A stretch of DNA of 64,000 bases from Balamuthia mandrillaris (taxonomy: Eukaryota > Discosea > Longamoebia > Balamuthiidae). Location of the stretch: positions 274,001-338,000 of the forward strand of contig JAVKOQ010000015.1 of NCBI GenBank assembly GCA_031835245.1, given 5' to 3'. Below, one piece after another: positions 53,187 through 64,000 of this stretch (the first letter of the stretch is position 1; every line of letters starts with the position of its first letter). The position numbers were made by a program, and so were the translations under genes. Under the pieces are notes generated by a model. The model had not been told where the DNA came from. It did not search any database and saw only the letters and a list, made by a program, of their open reading frames with translations.

Positions 53187-55825
53187 CCTCCCTCCTGCGC
53201 CTTTTCTCTCTTTTCGATTCCCTTCGTGTTGCACTGCACAGCTAGGTTAACGTTGGTTTTTCTTTCTTTCAAACCAAAGAAGGCGGCAGTGGTGGCGGTG
53301 GCGGGGGTGGCGGTGGAGGTGGCGGAGGAGGTCCTCCAGGCCTCGGTGGCCTCTTTGCCGGCGGCATGCCCCAACTTCGCGGGCGTGGCGCCGGACCTCC
53401 CCCAACGATGCCCTCTCCAGTAGCAGCCAGACCCTCCCCACCCATCGGTGGCAGAGGAAGGGGGTCCCCAGGGACGATGCCCTCTCCAATGGCCCCGCCG
53501 CCGGTGGCTGCTCCACCTTCAGCTGGAAGAGGGAGGGGCTCTCCCCCTGGGACTATGGGTCGTGCTCCATCTCCTCCGTTGGCGGCCGCCCTACCGACCT
53601 CCATGTCTTCTCCTTCCCTCTCTTCTCCCTCGATTGCACCAGTCGGCAATGGAGACAGTGGTGGAGGGCAGTGCCGTGCACTCTATAACTTTACGCCGCA
53701 GCAGCCTGGCGACCTGGGCTTTAGCAAGGGAGACATCATTACTATCGTTAAGCGGACGAGTGCATGGTGGACGGGTACCCTCCGTGGTCAGACGGGACAG
53801 TTCCCTGGTAATTACGTGGAGGAAATATCCGGCCCTAGTGCCAGCTCCCCTCCCACGTTGCGCAGCCCCAGCCCCCCTAGTGGTTTGTCTTTCTTCTCTT
53901 GTTCTCCCTACACATCCACTCCCACCTGCTGCGCTCTGCTATACTCTGTTCTTCTCCTCTCATTCTCTTTATGTTGTGTGGAACAGGACTAGGCACATGC
54001 ACTGCATTGTATAATTTCAGTCCGACTCGCCCCGATGAGATGGGTTTTAGCAAAGGAGACACAATAACCATCCTCGACAAGTCAGGCCAGTGGTGGAAAG
54101 GCACTTGCAACGGCCAATCCGGTCTGTTTCCCTCCAATTATGTTAAAGAGGATGAACATTCCTCCTCTTCATCCTTCTCCTCCCCTCCTGCCGCCCCCGT
54201 CCCTTCCCCCTCTGCAGGTCGGGGCTTTGCAATGCCCCCTCCTACTCGGACTCCTCCTCCCACTCGGGCTGCCCCTCCCATGTCCATTCCTCCCCCAGTT
54301 CGTGGTCCTCCTTCTCCTTCCTTTGGTGGCAGTGCTCCTCCCCCTCCCTCCGGCCCGCCCCCTCCTGGACCTCCCGGTCCTCCTCCTCCTTCGTCTGCAC
54401 CTCCCCCTCCCATGGGCGGCGGCGGTCCTCCTCCACCACCGGGAGCGGGTCCTCCTCCACCACCGGGAGCGGGTCCTCCTCCGCCCCCACCAGCCACCAA
54501 GGTCAAACTGGGTGGCGGCGGCGGCGGCGGAAGCTCTGATCGTGGAGCGTTGTTAGGCTCCATTCAAGGCTTCTCCAAGGCTGGCTTGAAGAAAGCACAG
54601 ACCGTAGATAAGAGCGGTCCTGTTTTGAGTGAGTCCCTCCATTGTTTCTCTTCTTCTCAATTTTTTCCTAGTTGATGCTAACTTTTTTTTTCGTGGTAAA
54701 CAGAGAAAGAGTCACCATCAGGCGGTGGTGGTGGTGGTGGAGGTGCACCAGCCCTTGGTGGCTTGTTTGCTGGTGGTTTCCCCAAACTGCGAGGCGGTGC
54801 TGGTAGTTCTCCAAGCCCCCCTCTTGGTAACTCCACCATGCCCTCTTCCTCCTACCTTTTCCATCATCTCGTTTCTTTACCCTCTTACGTTCTCATTTTA
54901 TCTTTTCTCTTTTCTTCGTCGCCTGGAAGGTCGTGGACGAGGAACAGTAAGCGCAGGTTCTCCTAAGCCTCCTCCAGTTGCTTCTCGCGGGCCGCCCTCT
55001 CTGCCTTTCGGTGGTCCACCACCTGGTCCTCCTCCTTCCTCCTTCTCTTCTCCCTCCCCTCCTCCCTTTGGCGGGCCACCCCCTGGTCCTCCTCCTTCCT
55101 TTGGCGGCGGTCCTCCTCCTCCTTCGTCTGCACCTCCTCCTCCCATGGGCGGCGGCGGTCCTCCTCCACCACCGGGAGCGGGTCCTCCTCCGCCCCCACC
55201 AGCCACCAAGGTCAAACTGGGTGGCGGCGGCGGCGGAAGCTCTGATCGTGGAGCGTTGTTAGGCTCCATTCAAGGCTTCTCCAAGGCTGGCTTGAAGAAA
55301 GCACAGACCGTAGATAAGAGCGGTCCTGTTTTGAGTGAGTCCCCCTTTCGTATTTTTTTATTCCTTTGTATTAACCTGATTTTTACTTCCTTTTCTTTTA
55401 ATCAAACAGAGAAAGAGTCACCATCAGGCGGTGGTGGTGGTGGTGGAGGCGGCCCATTGGGCGGCCTCTTTGCAGGCGGCATTCCCAAACTTACCCCTCG
55501 CGGCGGTTCCTCCTCAGCCGGTGGTGCTAGCCGAGGCGGCGGCATTGGTGGTCGAGGACGTGGCAGTCCCTCTCCTCCCATGGGTCTTCCAGGAATGTCG
55601 CGAGGAGCACCGCCAGGACCTCCCCCGATGGCAGCGCCCCCGCCGGCGGCCCCAAGCAATCCGATGGCCACGGCGTTGTATGCCTACAACGCGCAGCAGC
55701 CGGGAGACCTGAGCTTCCAGAAGGGAGACCGCATCGTGGTGACGGACCAGACCGGCAATTGGTGGCAGGGACAGTGCAAGGGCGCTTCTGGGCAGTTCCC
55801 TTCCAACTACGTCCAGCTCGATTAA
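52966..55825 (+). CDS. WIP/verprolin-like protein with three WH2-like and three SH3 domains
   Basis: Exons are 52966-53134, 53280-53882, 53987-54628, 54704-54826, 54930-55334 and 55410-55825, giving 785 aa in frame. Pro/Gly-rich throughout. Three verprolin-type actin-binding WH2-like units: SALLGSIQGFSKAGLKKAVT near residue 27, and GALLGSIQGFSKAGLKKAQT near about 444 and 621. Each is followed by poly-Gly and a GGLFAGG.PKL motif as in WIP. Three SH3 domains: CRALYNFTPQQPGDLGFSKG (about 205), CTALYNFSPTRPDEMGFSKG (about 260) and ATALYAYNAQQPGDLSFQKG at the C-terminus, each ending (F)P.NYV. WIP-family proteins bind actin and WASP; adding several SH3 domains in the same chain is unusual and would let it bind Pro-rich partners directly. 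Probably acts at sites of Arp2/3 actin assembly or endocytosis (inference). Confidence 0.88.
54381..54640 (+). repeat. Duplicated exon-intron block, copy A
   Basis: About 260 bp of coding sequence plus the start of the next intron (GTGAGTCC) are almost identical to copy B at 55111-55346. Copy A has one extra 24-bp Pro/Gly unit and one extra GGC or two. The following exon starts (54704 and 55410) are also nearly identical for about 40 bp. Confidence 0.85.
55111..55346 (+). repeat. Duplicated exon-intron block, copy B
   Basis: Second copy of the WH2-bearing block of the WIP-like gene. Near identity extends across silent sites and the donor side of the intron, so the duplication (or gene conversion) is recent. 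Confidence 0.85.
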
Positions 55826-55996
55826 AAAAAAACAAGAGTGGCGTGCACCTTTCACACTTGCTCCCTCCCCGTTTTTTGCCCCCTTCTTTCGCGCTGTTTT
55901 GTTTTTATTTTTCCTACTCCTGTAGTTTTAAACTGGGATGAATGAAAGTTCCCTTTCCTCCCCCTATCTTTTGTTTTTTTTCTCCCTGCTCGTCTT

Positions 55997-56036
<40 letters not shown>

Positions 56037-56102
56037 CTTTCCCTTTGGCTCGAAAAACAAAATGGATTGTACAAACAAAGAAAGAGTGGTGTTGTTGTGG
56101 TT

Positions 56103-59100
56103 TCAGGTGGCCAAAGTCTGATAGCCAGCCAACATTTGCGATGTCCCAAACAACTGGCTGTACTGGGAGCCCGCACAAGGCGACCTATCATACACGCTGT
56201 TAGAGTCTCTCCGGGGTTTAAAAGAAACAGAGAGAGGTTCACAAACTTGAGTTTCAATGGGCCAGAAAGCGCATAAATGAGTTCATCCAAACTGGCATAG
56301 CACCTCTCCCCGTTGACGCTGAAGCCAACGCCCGGTTGGTGCGTCACTCTCATGTGAACGATGTGGTCATCGGCGGCCACCCTGGAGATGGTGTAGCAGC
56401 CGGGGGTCAAGGGGTTGTTGCTGAAGCGGACCAAATAGCAGCCTTGGGCTTGCCCGGAGAGCCTTCTTTGAGCTTCCGCTGTTTCTATGTCTCCATGGAA
56501 CCATTCCTTGGAAAGAATCTCACAGACCTATAGTTCGTGTTAAGAGAGAGAGAGAGAAAAGAGAGTAAGAGAAAAAGAGCGAGACTCAAGAAACATAACA
56601 AATGAAGATAGCGTTACACTTTCAAGGAATGTGGCCCCAGAGCCAGAACCAGGCATCAAGGGTCCAAACCAATGCAGAACCTTGCCGAAGCGTTCGATGT
56701 TGACGGTCTTCTTTCCCGATTTCGGATCTTTGGTCAACAACAAGGCCTTCAAGCATCGCAGCTGGATGACTTCATCCTCCTCGTGGTGTTGTTGTTGCGG
56801 TTGAGCTGTGAACGTATCTTCCTTTCGTTCTTTTTCTCTCGCGGATGGGGTTGAGATATTGGAAGAATGCTGTTCTTCTCCGCCGGATGCCTCTAACCCA
56901 AACTGGTTTGTTTGCAAAGGTTTGGAAAGCAGTCCTGATGGTTTCACGTCCAAGGGCATCTGTTAAAGGATCGCGACGGTTTTAAACATGTGATGCTTAA
57001 GAGAAGAGAAAGCGAAAAAGGGGAAACAAAGAGGAAAGAGAGTGATAGAAATACCTGTAACCCAAGAAACGAGTATAGAGCCTTGAAAAACAGGGTTCCT
57101 TCGACCTGTTCCTGTCGCAGGAATCGTTTGGCCCAGAACCGTCGGCCATGTTCATCTGCTATGGCGGCGTGGATTACAATCAAGTCCAACTGATGGCTTA
57201 TCTCCTGAAAGTTAGGTCTTTGAAGTGGATCGGGATGCCAACATGCTTCCATCAACTCTCCCAAAAGTGCTGGGCAACTGTTGTTTTGTTTATGTGAGTT
57301 TGTTGTTACATTGAAGGAAAGAGCTTATATAACAACCAAAAGAAGAAGAAGAAGAACGAAGAACGAAGAAGAACGAAGAAGTAGATGAAGAAGGGGGAGA
57401 AGCGCAAGAACAAGAAGAAGACAAAAACGTACTCTGGCGGCAAAGGAGGCCGTTCATGATCAATACAGACGGCTCTAACGAAGCCGTCAAAGTCAAAATG
57501 GTTGGAGAACGGTTCTTCGCGAGTGAGTATTTCCCACAACACCAGCCCAAACGAATACACGTCCGACTTTTCGTTAAAGTCTTTGCCTTGTAGAACCTAA
57601 CGTTTGTTGTGGAAGCAAGAACAAAAGAACGCATGAGAAGAGAGAAGAGCAGCGCAAATGACGAAAGAGAGAAGATAGCCGAACAAGAAGGGAAGAAGGG
57701 GCAGAAGAGGAGGGAGGAGGAATAAAAAATGTACCTCGGGAGCCATCCATAAGGGAGTTCCTTTGGCAGCATTCGTCTTGTCTCGAAGAAACATTCTGTG
57801 CCTCGGTTTGATTTGCGCCAGACCAAAGTCTGCTCTCGTTTTTATAACAGTAAGAGATAAAAGAGAGGAGGTAATAAGGGAGGGAGGGAGGGAGAGAGCC
57901 CTTACCGCATAGCTTTACTTTGTACTGGTTTTGCACTTTGGAGATCTGTTGCACAGAAAGAATGCAGAAGAAACAAAGGTAAAAGAGAGAGATTGAAAAG
58001 AGATAATGAGTAAAAGAAAGAGAGAAAGCAAGGAAGCAGAAAGAGAGAACCAAAAGGTTGGCTGTTTTTAAGTCGCGATGAATAATAGTGGGAGTAGAAA
58101 AGTGAAGCCATGTCATTCCTTTTAGAAAAAAAATGGTTTAAACGTGAGAAAACTTGTTCTCTTGGGAATTGAGAGAAAGAGAGAAAAAGAGAAAGAGAGA
58201 AAAGGTTAAAGAGACAAAACGAGACGAGAGTGTATACCCAATGCAGCATCTTTGGCCATCTTCATGCGCTCATAGAGAGTGAGATGTTCGTCGGATTCCA
58301 ACAAACTCTAATTTTTTTAAAAAAAAGAAAACAACAAAGCAACAGAAATATTAGAAGAGAGAGAGAGAGAGAGAGAGGAAAGAAAGAAAGAAAGAAAGAA
58401 AGAAACGACAAGAAAGAAACGACAAGAAAGAAAGAAACGACAAGAAAGAAAGAAAGAAAGAAAGAAACGACAAGAAAGAAAGAAAGAAAGAAAGAAACGA
58501 CAAGAAAGAAACGACAAGAAAGAAAGAAAGAAATATACGACAAGATAGAAAGAAAGATACGACAAGTAGGAAAAAAAAAGATAAAGAAACAACAAAGGAA
58601 AAATAGAAAAGGGAAGCAAGCTACATACAGCCAAGTCTCCATCCATAAGCTCTGTCACTATCTTAACATTCCCTACAACCGCATTTTAAAGTATAATAAT
58701 ACATGTTACCAACGACAAATTGGAAAAAAAAAACCAAGAGAGAAAGAGTGAGAGAAAGAAAGAGAGAGAGAAAACAACAAAAGAAAAACAAAGAGAAAGA
58801 AAGAATGAAAAAAAAATAAAATGCCAAAAAAAAAACCAAAGGATGGAAGTTCTAAAAAAAGTGATGGAAGAATAAAATACCAGGAAGAGTGCAAGCTCCC
58901 ATGAACAAACAAATGTTCGGGTGTGGCATTGAACTGTTTTGTTTTGTTGTGTTAAAACAAAATGGTCAGAAAAAAAAGTTGTTAAACGACAACTATAAAT
59001 TTTTAAAACAATTGTAAAAATAATAGAAAAGAAAACTTTGACAAAACGACAGAAACACCCAAAAAACCTATACATAAAAATAAGAAAAAAAAAGCAAACA

Positions 59101-59387
59101 AACCTCATGATCTCTATTTCGCTACGGAGGTTGGAAAGCGTGGCATCGCAGTTGATTTGAACGTGCGGTATCTTTATAGCAACCTCCTATATTGATTTGT
59201 TATAGTGAATATAAAAATAAATAAATGGAACTTTGTTGAGGACGGATCAACATAAAGATACAAAACGGACCTTTTGGAAGCAGGTCCCTTTCCAAACGGT
59301 ACCAAAGCTCCCTTCTCCGATCTTGCGAACGAGGCGGATTTCATCACTCGGGATCTCGTGCGAATAAAACTGAAAGGGCGATATCAT
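56103..59387 (-). CDS. Shk-type protein kinase with C-terminal SH2 domain
   Basis: Minus-strand exons are 59387-59271, 59186-59104, 58933-58881, 58672-58629, 58307-58238, 58118-58051, 57945-57906, 57832-57735, 57596-57433, 57277-57055, 56959-56618 and a last exon from 56527. The kinase starts almost at the N-terminus: IRLVRKIGEGSFGTVWKGTC, VAIKIP, IIHRDLKTANLL (catalytic), ADFGLAQIK, GTPLWMAPEV, DVYSFGLVLWEILTREEPFS. All key residues are present. A linker follows, then an SH2 domain: KEWFHGDIETAEAQRRLSGQ, GCYLVRFSNN (phosphotyrosine Arg), HIVHMRVTHQPG, LDELIYALSGPLKLKF. This kinase-SH2 order is that of the Dictyostelium ShkA-E family. The last 45 residues are unclear: the expected Shk tail (RSPCAGSQYSQLF..., stop 56103) is in another phase from the SH2 frame, which runs to 55964. 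Confidence 0.86.
58374..58570. repeat. GAAA/GAAACGACAA minisatellite in an intron
   Basis: Tandem GAAA units with repeated GAAACGACAA motifs lie within the intron 58628-58308 of the Shk-type kinase gene. On that gene's coding strand the tract is TTTC-rich. Confidence 0.85.
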
Positions 59388-60114
59388 ATTATTTTTATTA
59401 TCTCTTCGACTGCAAACTTTTCATCCCCCTTTTGGCGACGGAAGGGAAAAACAACAGGTGCAGCAAGCCGGGAAAAAGAGCAACCAACACGTTTCGTTGC
59501 TCTTGTAACGCTTCTTGTTTTCTTTCTTTTCTTCTTTTTTTGTTTATTTTTTTGTTTAAGTGAAAGGAATGTAAATTATTTAAGCAATGCAAAGAATTTG
59601 ATCACTTCATGACGACACGGATTTACTGTGTTGGTAATTACCAACTTAAAATTACCAACTCTATTCTACTTACTCCTCATGTTAGGTCTCTTCCTAGACC
59701 CTCAGCTTCCCTTTCTTATAATTTCTTTCCCTTCTCTCTTTTCCCTTTCCCTCGGTGTACTCTAAAGCAACGACGGAGATCCCCTCCTGTTGTCTTCTTT
59801 CTTTCTTCTGGAATACACTCCTTTCTGATCATTTGTCCCTTTCTTTTGTTAAGTTGGACTTAACCAACAACTGTAAAATGAATAATAAAATAATAAAAAT
59901 TTTATAAAAGAATTTTTGCTGTTAACATTGCAAGTTACTTTTGTTTCTTTTGAAAGCAGCATTACAACATTCACACACCCACTTCCAAACAACACTGTTA
60001 GCAGATCATTCAATACCGAAGCCAAACGACAAAAAAATTAAAAAAAAATTCAACAGATTAACTAACAATAAAAAAAGAGAAACTTCTCTTTGGAAAAAAA
60101 GAAAAGCAAATGCA
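59388..60114. other. Intergenic, 727 bp, holding a solo repeat copy
   Basis: Gap between the kinase start and the RasGEF stop. Apart from the 241-bp repeat at 59629-59869 it is AT-rich and shows no exon. Confidence 0.6.
59629..59869. repeat. Complete 241-bp TG...CA repeat with 4-bp target duplication
   Basis: The copy starts TGTTGGTAATTACCAACTT and ends GTTGGACTTAACCAACA. ACTG flanks both sides (59625-59628 and 59870-59873). Both ends contain short palindromes (TTGGTAATTACCAA is perfect). Full-length relationship to 10741-10975 in inverse orientation. It reads as a solo LTR or a short inverted-repeat transposon, without coding capacity. Confidence 0.78.
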
Positions 60115-63100
60115 TCAAAGCAAATCCTTTCTCTCGGCATGCCTTGGCTCCCTCGTGGAGCTCAACGTGTAGAGCTCCTCATCGGCCATCGGCTGAAAGT
60201 TCGTGATGAAGGGCAATATCTGCGGCACGTGGGTGAGGTTATAGGGCGTCTGCTGGTAGCGCATGATCTCGCTCAGCACCCTGTAGACCAGCCGCCGTTT
60301 GTGAAAGTTGATGAGCCCCTTGATGTGGTCCGGGTTGCCGTCCTCGATGAAGGTGAGGTCCGAGAGGTGGACCCCGAGGTAGGGGATGCAGGGAGGGGCG
60401 CGCTCGCGGAGGGCCACGCGGTAGGTCTTGTAGGAATTGTCGCCCTTCATCAACGCATTTAACTCTCGGAAAAACTGTAACAATATTGTTTGCGATAAGA
60501 AAAGAAAGCAAAGAAAGAGGAAAAGGAGGAGGAAAAATAAATACCCGTTCGCTCTTTTTCGATATTTCTTGTCGTGTGTGGGCCAGCCGATAGACAGTGC
60601 CGTGTTGAAGGCCCGCTAATATGGCCATCAAAGTGTTAAAGTTGTTCAGTTTGTACAAATGCTATTGTTGTTGCAAACGAACACGATACGTTGTTAGCCC
60701 AAGGTGGAATAGAACAGAGGCAAAAACACATACGTGAGCAATGTAAATGAAACGTTCCATGACTTTGATCCGATCCTTTATCTTCTCTTGCTTGACAATG
60801 ATGGTGGCCACCCACATGGAAAAACTGTTGAACGCGTTGATCATGCGCATTACGTTCGGCGCTTTATGCCGCGACGTTCGTGAGGACCATGGTTGCCCGA
60901 ACAACTCAGAAGTCTGTTAATAATATATTTCAGTATTGATGTTAAGAGAGACAAACAGAAATGGAGAAACAAACAAACGCAAGATGCAAAGGAATAGAGA
61001 TATAGGGAGAAAGAAAATTCATGAAGTAACCTTGATAGCGGCGAAGCGTTCAAACTCAACGATGGTGAGTTGCCGGGCAATCTCCAGGTCAGGAACATCA
61101 AATAAAGTTAGAGAGACTGAACAAATGTTCCTGATTTGGATATTTTGAAACAAAAAGGCATGGACATTAGAGAGAATCAGCGAGAAGAGGTGAACAACAT
61201 ACAAAGGTACTTGTGGATCAGGAGGCAGAGAGGGAAAGTTGATGGCATAGCTCTTCTTCTTTTTGTTCAGCTGTTAACGTTCGGCAAGCAAAAGTTAATA
61301 CAGAAAGCTGAGACAGAGACATTGTAACAAACCTTGTTAGTGATGGAGACAACGATTGAATTGGCCATAGGAACATTGATGGGTGTTCGTTCTCGAATGA
61401 TCTTCCCCCGAATAAATATGCGAAGAAGGTTGACAACCACCTCCCCAAAGTCTTCGAAATGCCGGTCGATGAGCTTCTTGAGAATGGCGCAGATACGAAC
61501 CTGCTTTGCAAAGATGTCAGTAGAAGTGTTGCCTGTTATCAACGCTTTTGAAGAATCGAAGGATGAATAAGGCAAAGGCAAAGAAGCTGTTGATGAAGCC
61601 TCATTGAAGTACGAAGGTGATTGGTATTGCGTTGAACGGGGAGAAGTGCGGGAGTTGGCATGTTTTATTTGACTTGAGGTGACGAGGTTTGGCTCGTTTG
61701 TGATTGATGTTATGGAAGGAGAAAAAGAAGTGGAATGAGAAAGTAGAGGAGGAGAAGTAGGACGAGCAAGAGTATGTATTGGTGGGGAAGGCGAGCGACA
61801 GGGAGAGGTGGTAGTTGGTGAGAGAGGCGGATGTACGGGAGATAAACCATGATGTTCGTATTCATTTTCTTCTCCGGCGTCCTCTCGGTCTTCTGTTTCC
61901 CAGTTTCCGCTTATGGTCGATGGTCCTTGACTCCGAAAAGTAGAGGAAAAGGAAGCTGATGATGACGTATAGGAAGCAGGAGAAAGTTCCGTATTGTCTA
62001 CTTCGGTACCACTATTCAGGCTATAAATAGATGCAGGTGACGGGGAAGAGGCTAGTGAAGAAAATGAAAAAGATGAAGAATCAGGGATGTGCTGAGTGGT
62101 TGCATCTTGGAGGCCACCGTTTGCAGGCGTTGGGATAGCTTCATGATAGCAAGCACAAGAAGCGGCAGAGGACGAAGAAGCAGTAGTTGAGTCATTGCAA
62201 GAACACGAAGATGAACATGAAACGGAAGAAGAAGGAGATCGAACAACCGAGGTTGAAATTCCAAGTTGTGAACGCTTAGCAGGGTTGGTGGATGATTTTT
62301 CCAAAGGATGAAGGCTGGAGGGAGGATGGCAAGGACCCGATGCTTGAGGAATAGAGGCGCATCGCGTGGTTCGGCTGAGAATGTTGGAAGTACTGCTTCG
62401 CCTTCTCGTATAGATTTTTTCTGCTTTTACCCATTCTTGGCTAGAACTTCTAATCTTCGTCGTGGCTGTTGGAAGAGATAGCAAGGAAGAAGCAGACGAA
62501 GGAGAGGAAGAAGGGGAGGAAAAAGCAGGAGAGTGAGAGGGCGAAGAAGAAGAGGAGGAAGCAGCAGAGTGAGAGTTACGGGAGAGAAAAGAAAAGGAAG
62601 AGGTAGAAGCAGTAGAGGGAGGAGCGAAAGACGTTCGAAATGGAAGCAACGTGCTTTTGCTGATCTTCTTTCCTTTCTCTTTCTCCTTTTCTCTCTCCTT
62701 CTCCCTCTCCTTTTCTCTCCTCTTTTTCTTCTTCTTCTTGTTGTCGCTAGATTTTTTTTCTTGTATGTGCAACTCCACCTCCCCATCGCTGCTGTATCCT
62801 TCCATCTCGTTTTCCTCTTCTGCCATCAAAGAAGACAGAGAAAGAGCCCCTGTAGAATTACTTAATGCAGCTATAGAAGATGATGAAGATAAAGAAGGAG
62901 AAGTAGACGGTCGAAACGCAAACGTTTGCGGCGGTGGTGATGCAGTTGTAAAACGTTTCGAAGTGCAAGAACGATGGTTGTTGGAAGAGGACATCAAATG
63001 GTGGCTAGTGTTACTGTTGTTGCTGATAGAAGGTCTTCTAACGGGAGAGGGGCTCAACGAGGATACTTCGTGAGACTTGCTGCGTATCCTAAGCTCTTCT

Positions 63101-63856
63101 TTGGTTTTGTTGAGTTGTTCCTTCCGCGAGAAGAAAGGGAGTGAAGGAGAGGAGAAGAAGATTGGAAGTTGAGTCTTGTTGTTGGAAGTGTCTGTGTTAG
63201 GGTTACTCTGTTCGTGATGAGAAGAAGGAGACGAAGAAGACGAAACAAATGGAGATTGCTGGTGAAATGAATATCCACTATTGCTCCTCTTCTTCTTTCT
63301 CTCTAACTCATCTTTGCTGCTGACGTTGTTCGCTTGGGGCTGGGACTGGTGAGCCATGTTACCAATACATATGGTGTTGGCCCGTTCGTGGTGTCTTTGA
63401 CGGGTAGCAACCCCAGAATGCAGGTGATTAGCTCTAGCGCCGTTCGTGCTTACCTCTTCTAAGCTCAGTGATGAAGGAGACGGACTGGGGCTGGTGGCGC
63501 GACGTACGACGCGGTGATGGGGAGAAGAACGCTCTTCTTCTTCGGTGGTAGCATCAGTGAACTCGCGGCCAATAATGAATTTGAGTTGTTCTTCCTCCAT
63601 TCGCGCAGCTCGTTTTGCTTTGAGCGAAGTGGCATCGTACTTTGTTGAAAGAGCGAAAGGGTGAAAGAATGAGAGAAAGAGATGAGACAGAGATAGCAAG
63701 AAAGATCGAGAGAGGAGACAAACCAGTCGTATGATCTTCACCAATAGCTCTTCGGGAGTAGTGAACGACAAGTAAGTCTCAAGGAAAGCTTTCTGCTCGT
63801 TCAAGTCTACAACGAAGATGGAAAACAATCTAATGAGTACAAAGCAAGAGCGAGCG

Positions 63857-63890
<34 letters not shown>

Positions 63891-64000
63891 GAAGTAGAAG
63901 TGAGAGAGAGAGAGAGAGAGAGAGAAGGGAAGAACGAGTCAGTGTTTTTGTTACCAATATAATTTTCACCAGCAGGGGAGGTTATGATGTCGATCAAAGC
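60115..64000 (-). CDS. Ras guanine nucleotide exchange factor, 5' end beyond window
   Basis: Minus-strand exons visible are 64000-63955 (partial), 63806-63724, 63639-61333, 61270-61203, 61130-61031, 60913-60734, 60661-60545 and 60474-60115: 1086 residues, in frame. The first exons carry a RasGEF_N (REM) motif (FLETYLSFTTPEELLVKIIR). The large exon inserts about 650 low-complexity residues (Ser/Pro, Lys/Glu-rich) in the middle of REM, which resumes at RICAILKKLIDRHFEDFGEV. The catalytic CDC25 domain follows: DPQVPLNICSVSLTLFDVPD, EIARQLTIVEFERFAAIK, VMRMINAFNSFSMWVATIIV, NNFNTLMAILAGLQHGTVYR, NSYKTYRVALRERAPPCIPY with LGVHLSDLTFIEDGNPD, all well conserved. It should load GTP on a Ras-family protein. 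Introns bear GA/CT repeats (63866-63924). Confidence 0.9.

Noticed and set aside
58374-58570. CRISPR-like array because of regular GAAACGACAA units
   Set aside because: Units are contiguous without unique spacers and sit in a eukaryotic intron; it is a minisatellite.

Overview
This is nuclear DNA of a unicellular eukaryote, most likely an amoebozoan. The genes are dense with short introns (about 55 to 250 bp, GT-AG) that often carry long CT-rich tracts. The gene set fits an amoeba: a Shk-type kinase ending in an SH2 domain, Rab21, a TBC1D8/9-type RabGAP, GRAM-VASt and RasGEF proteins, AP-2 alpha and a WIP/verprolin relative. I cannot fix the genus; an Acanthamoeba/Balamuthia-like amoeba is an inference. 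I rebuilt exons by hand from splice sites, reading phase and family motifs. Most models close exactly in frame, which is good internal support.

Layout. 1-7.4 kb: ankyrin gene (partial), ribosomal protein eS21, a large GRAM-VASt membrane protein, a PET117-like mitochondrial protein. 7.4-11.6 kb: an AT-richer, gene-poor island starting at an Arf C-terminal exon fragment and a tRNA-Glu(UUC), holding decayed mobile elements (a DUF7869-like transposase relic and copies of a TGTTGGT...ACCAACA repeat). 11.9-27.7 kb: an unknown protein, an Xpt1-like phosphoribosyltransferase, an APMAP/strictosidine-synthase-like protein, complex I NDUFA9, an intronless elongation factor 2, AP-2 alpha, CMC1. 28-41.5 kb: a six-BRCT PTIP-like protein, a vacuolar-type amino acid transporter, a small membrane protein, a TBC1D8/9-like RabGAP. 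42.5-50.6 kb: COQ9, two tandem CsbD-domain stress proteins (one a long His/Lys/Glu repeat protein), a mitochondrial membrane protein, HPRT. 50.6-64 kb: Rab21, a WIP-like protein with three WH2-like and three SH3 domains, an SH2-containing Shk-type kinase, a solo repeat copy, and a RasGEF whose 5' end runs off the window.

How they fit together. Functions fall into mitochondria (PET117-like, NDUFA9, CMC1, COQ9, one unknown membrane protein), membrane traffic and lipid contact (GRAM-VASt, AP-2 alpha, TBC-RabGAP, Rab21), actin and signalling (WIP-like, Shk kinase, RasGEF), and purine salvage (two phosphoribosyltransferases). Neighbours are not an operon. Perfect TGACGTCA sites and GTCGAC palindromes recur in the promoter gaps. 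The most novel-looking items are the His-rich CsbD protein with its tandem partner, the WIP-SH3 protein with a recent exon-intron duplication inside it, and the short repeat family with 4-bp target duplications.
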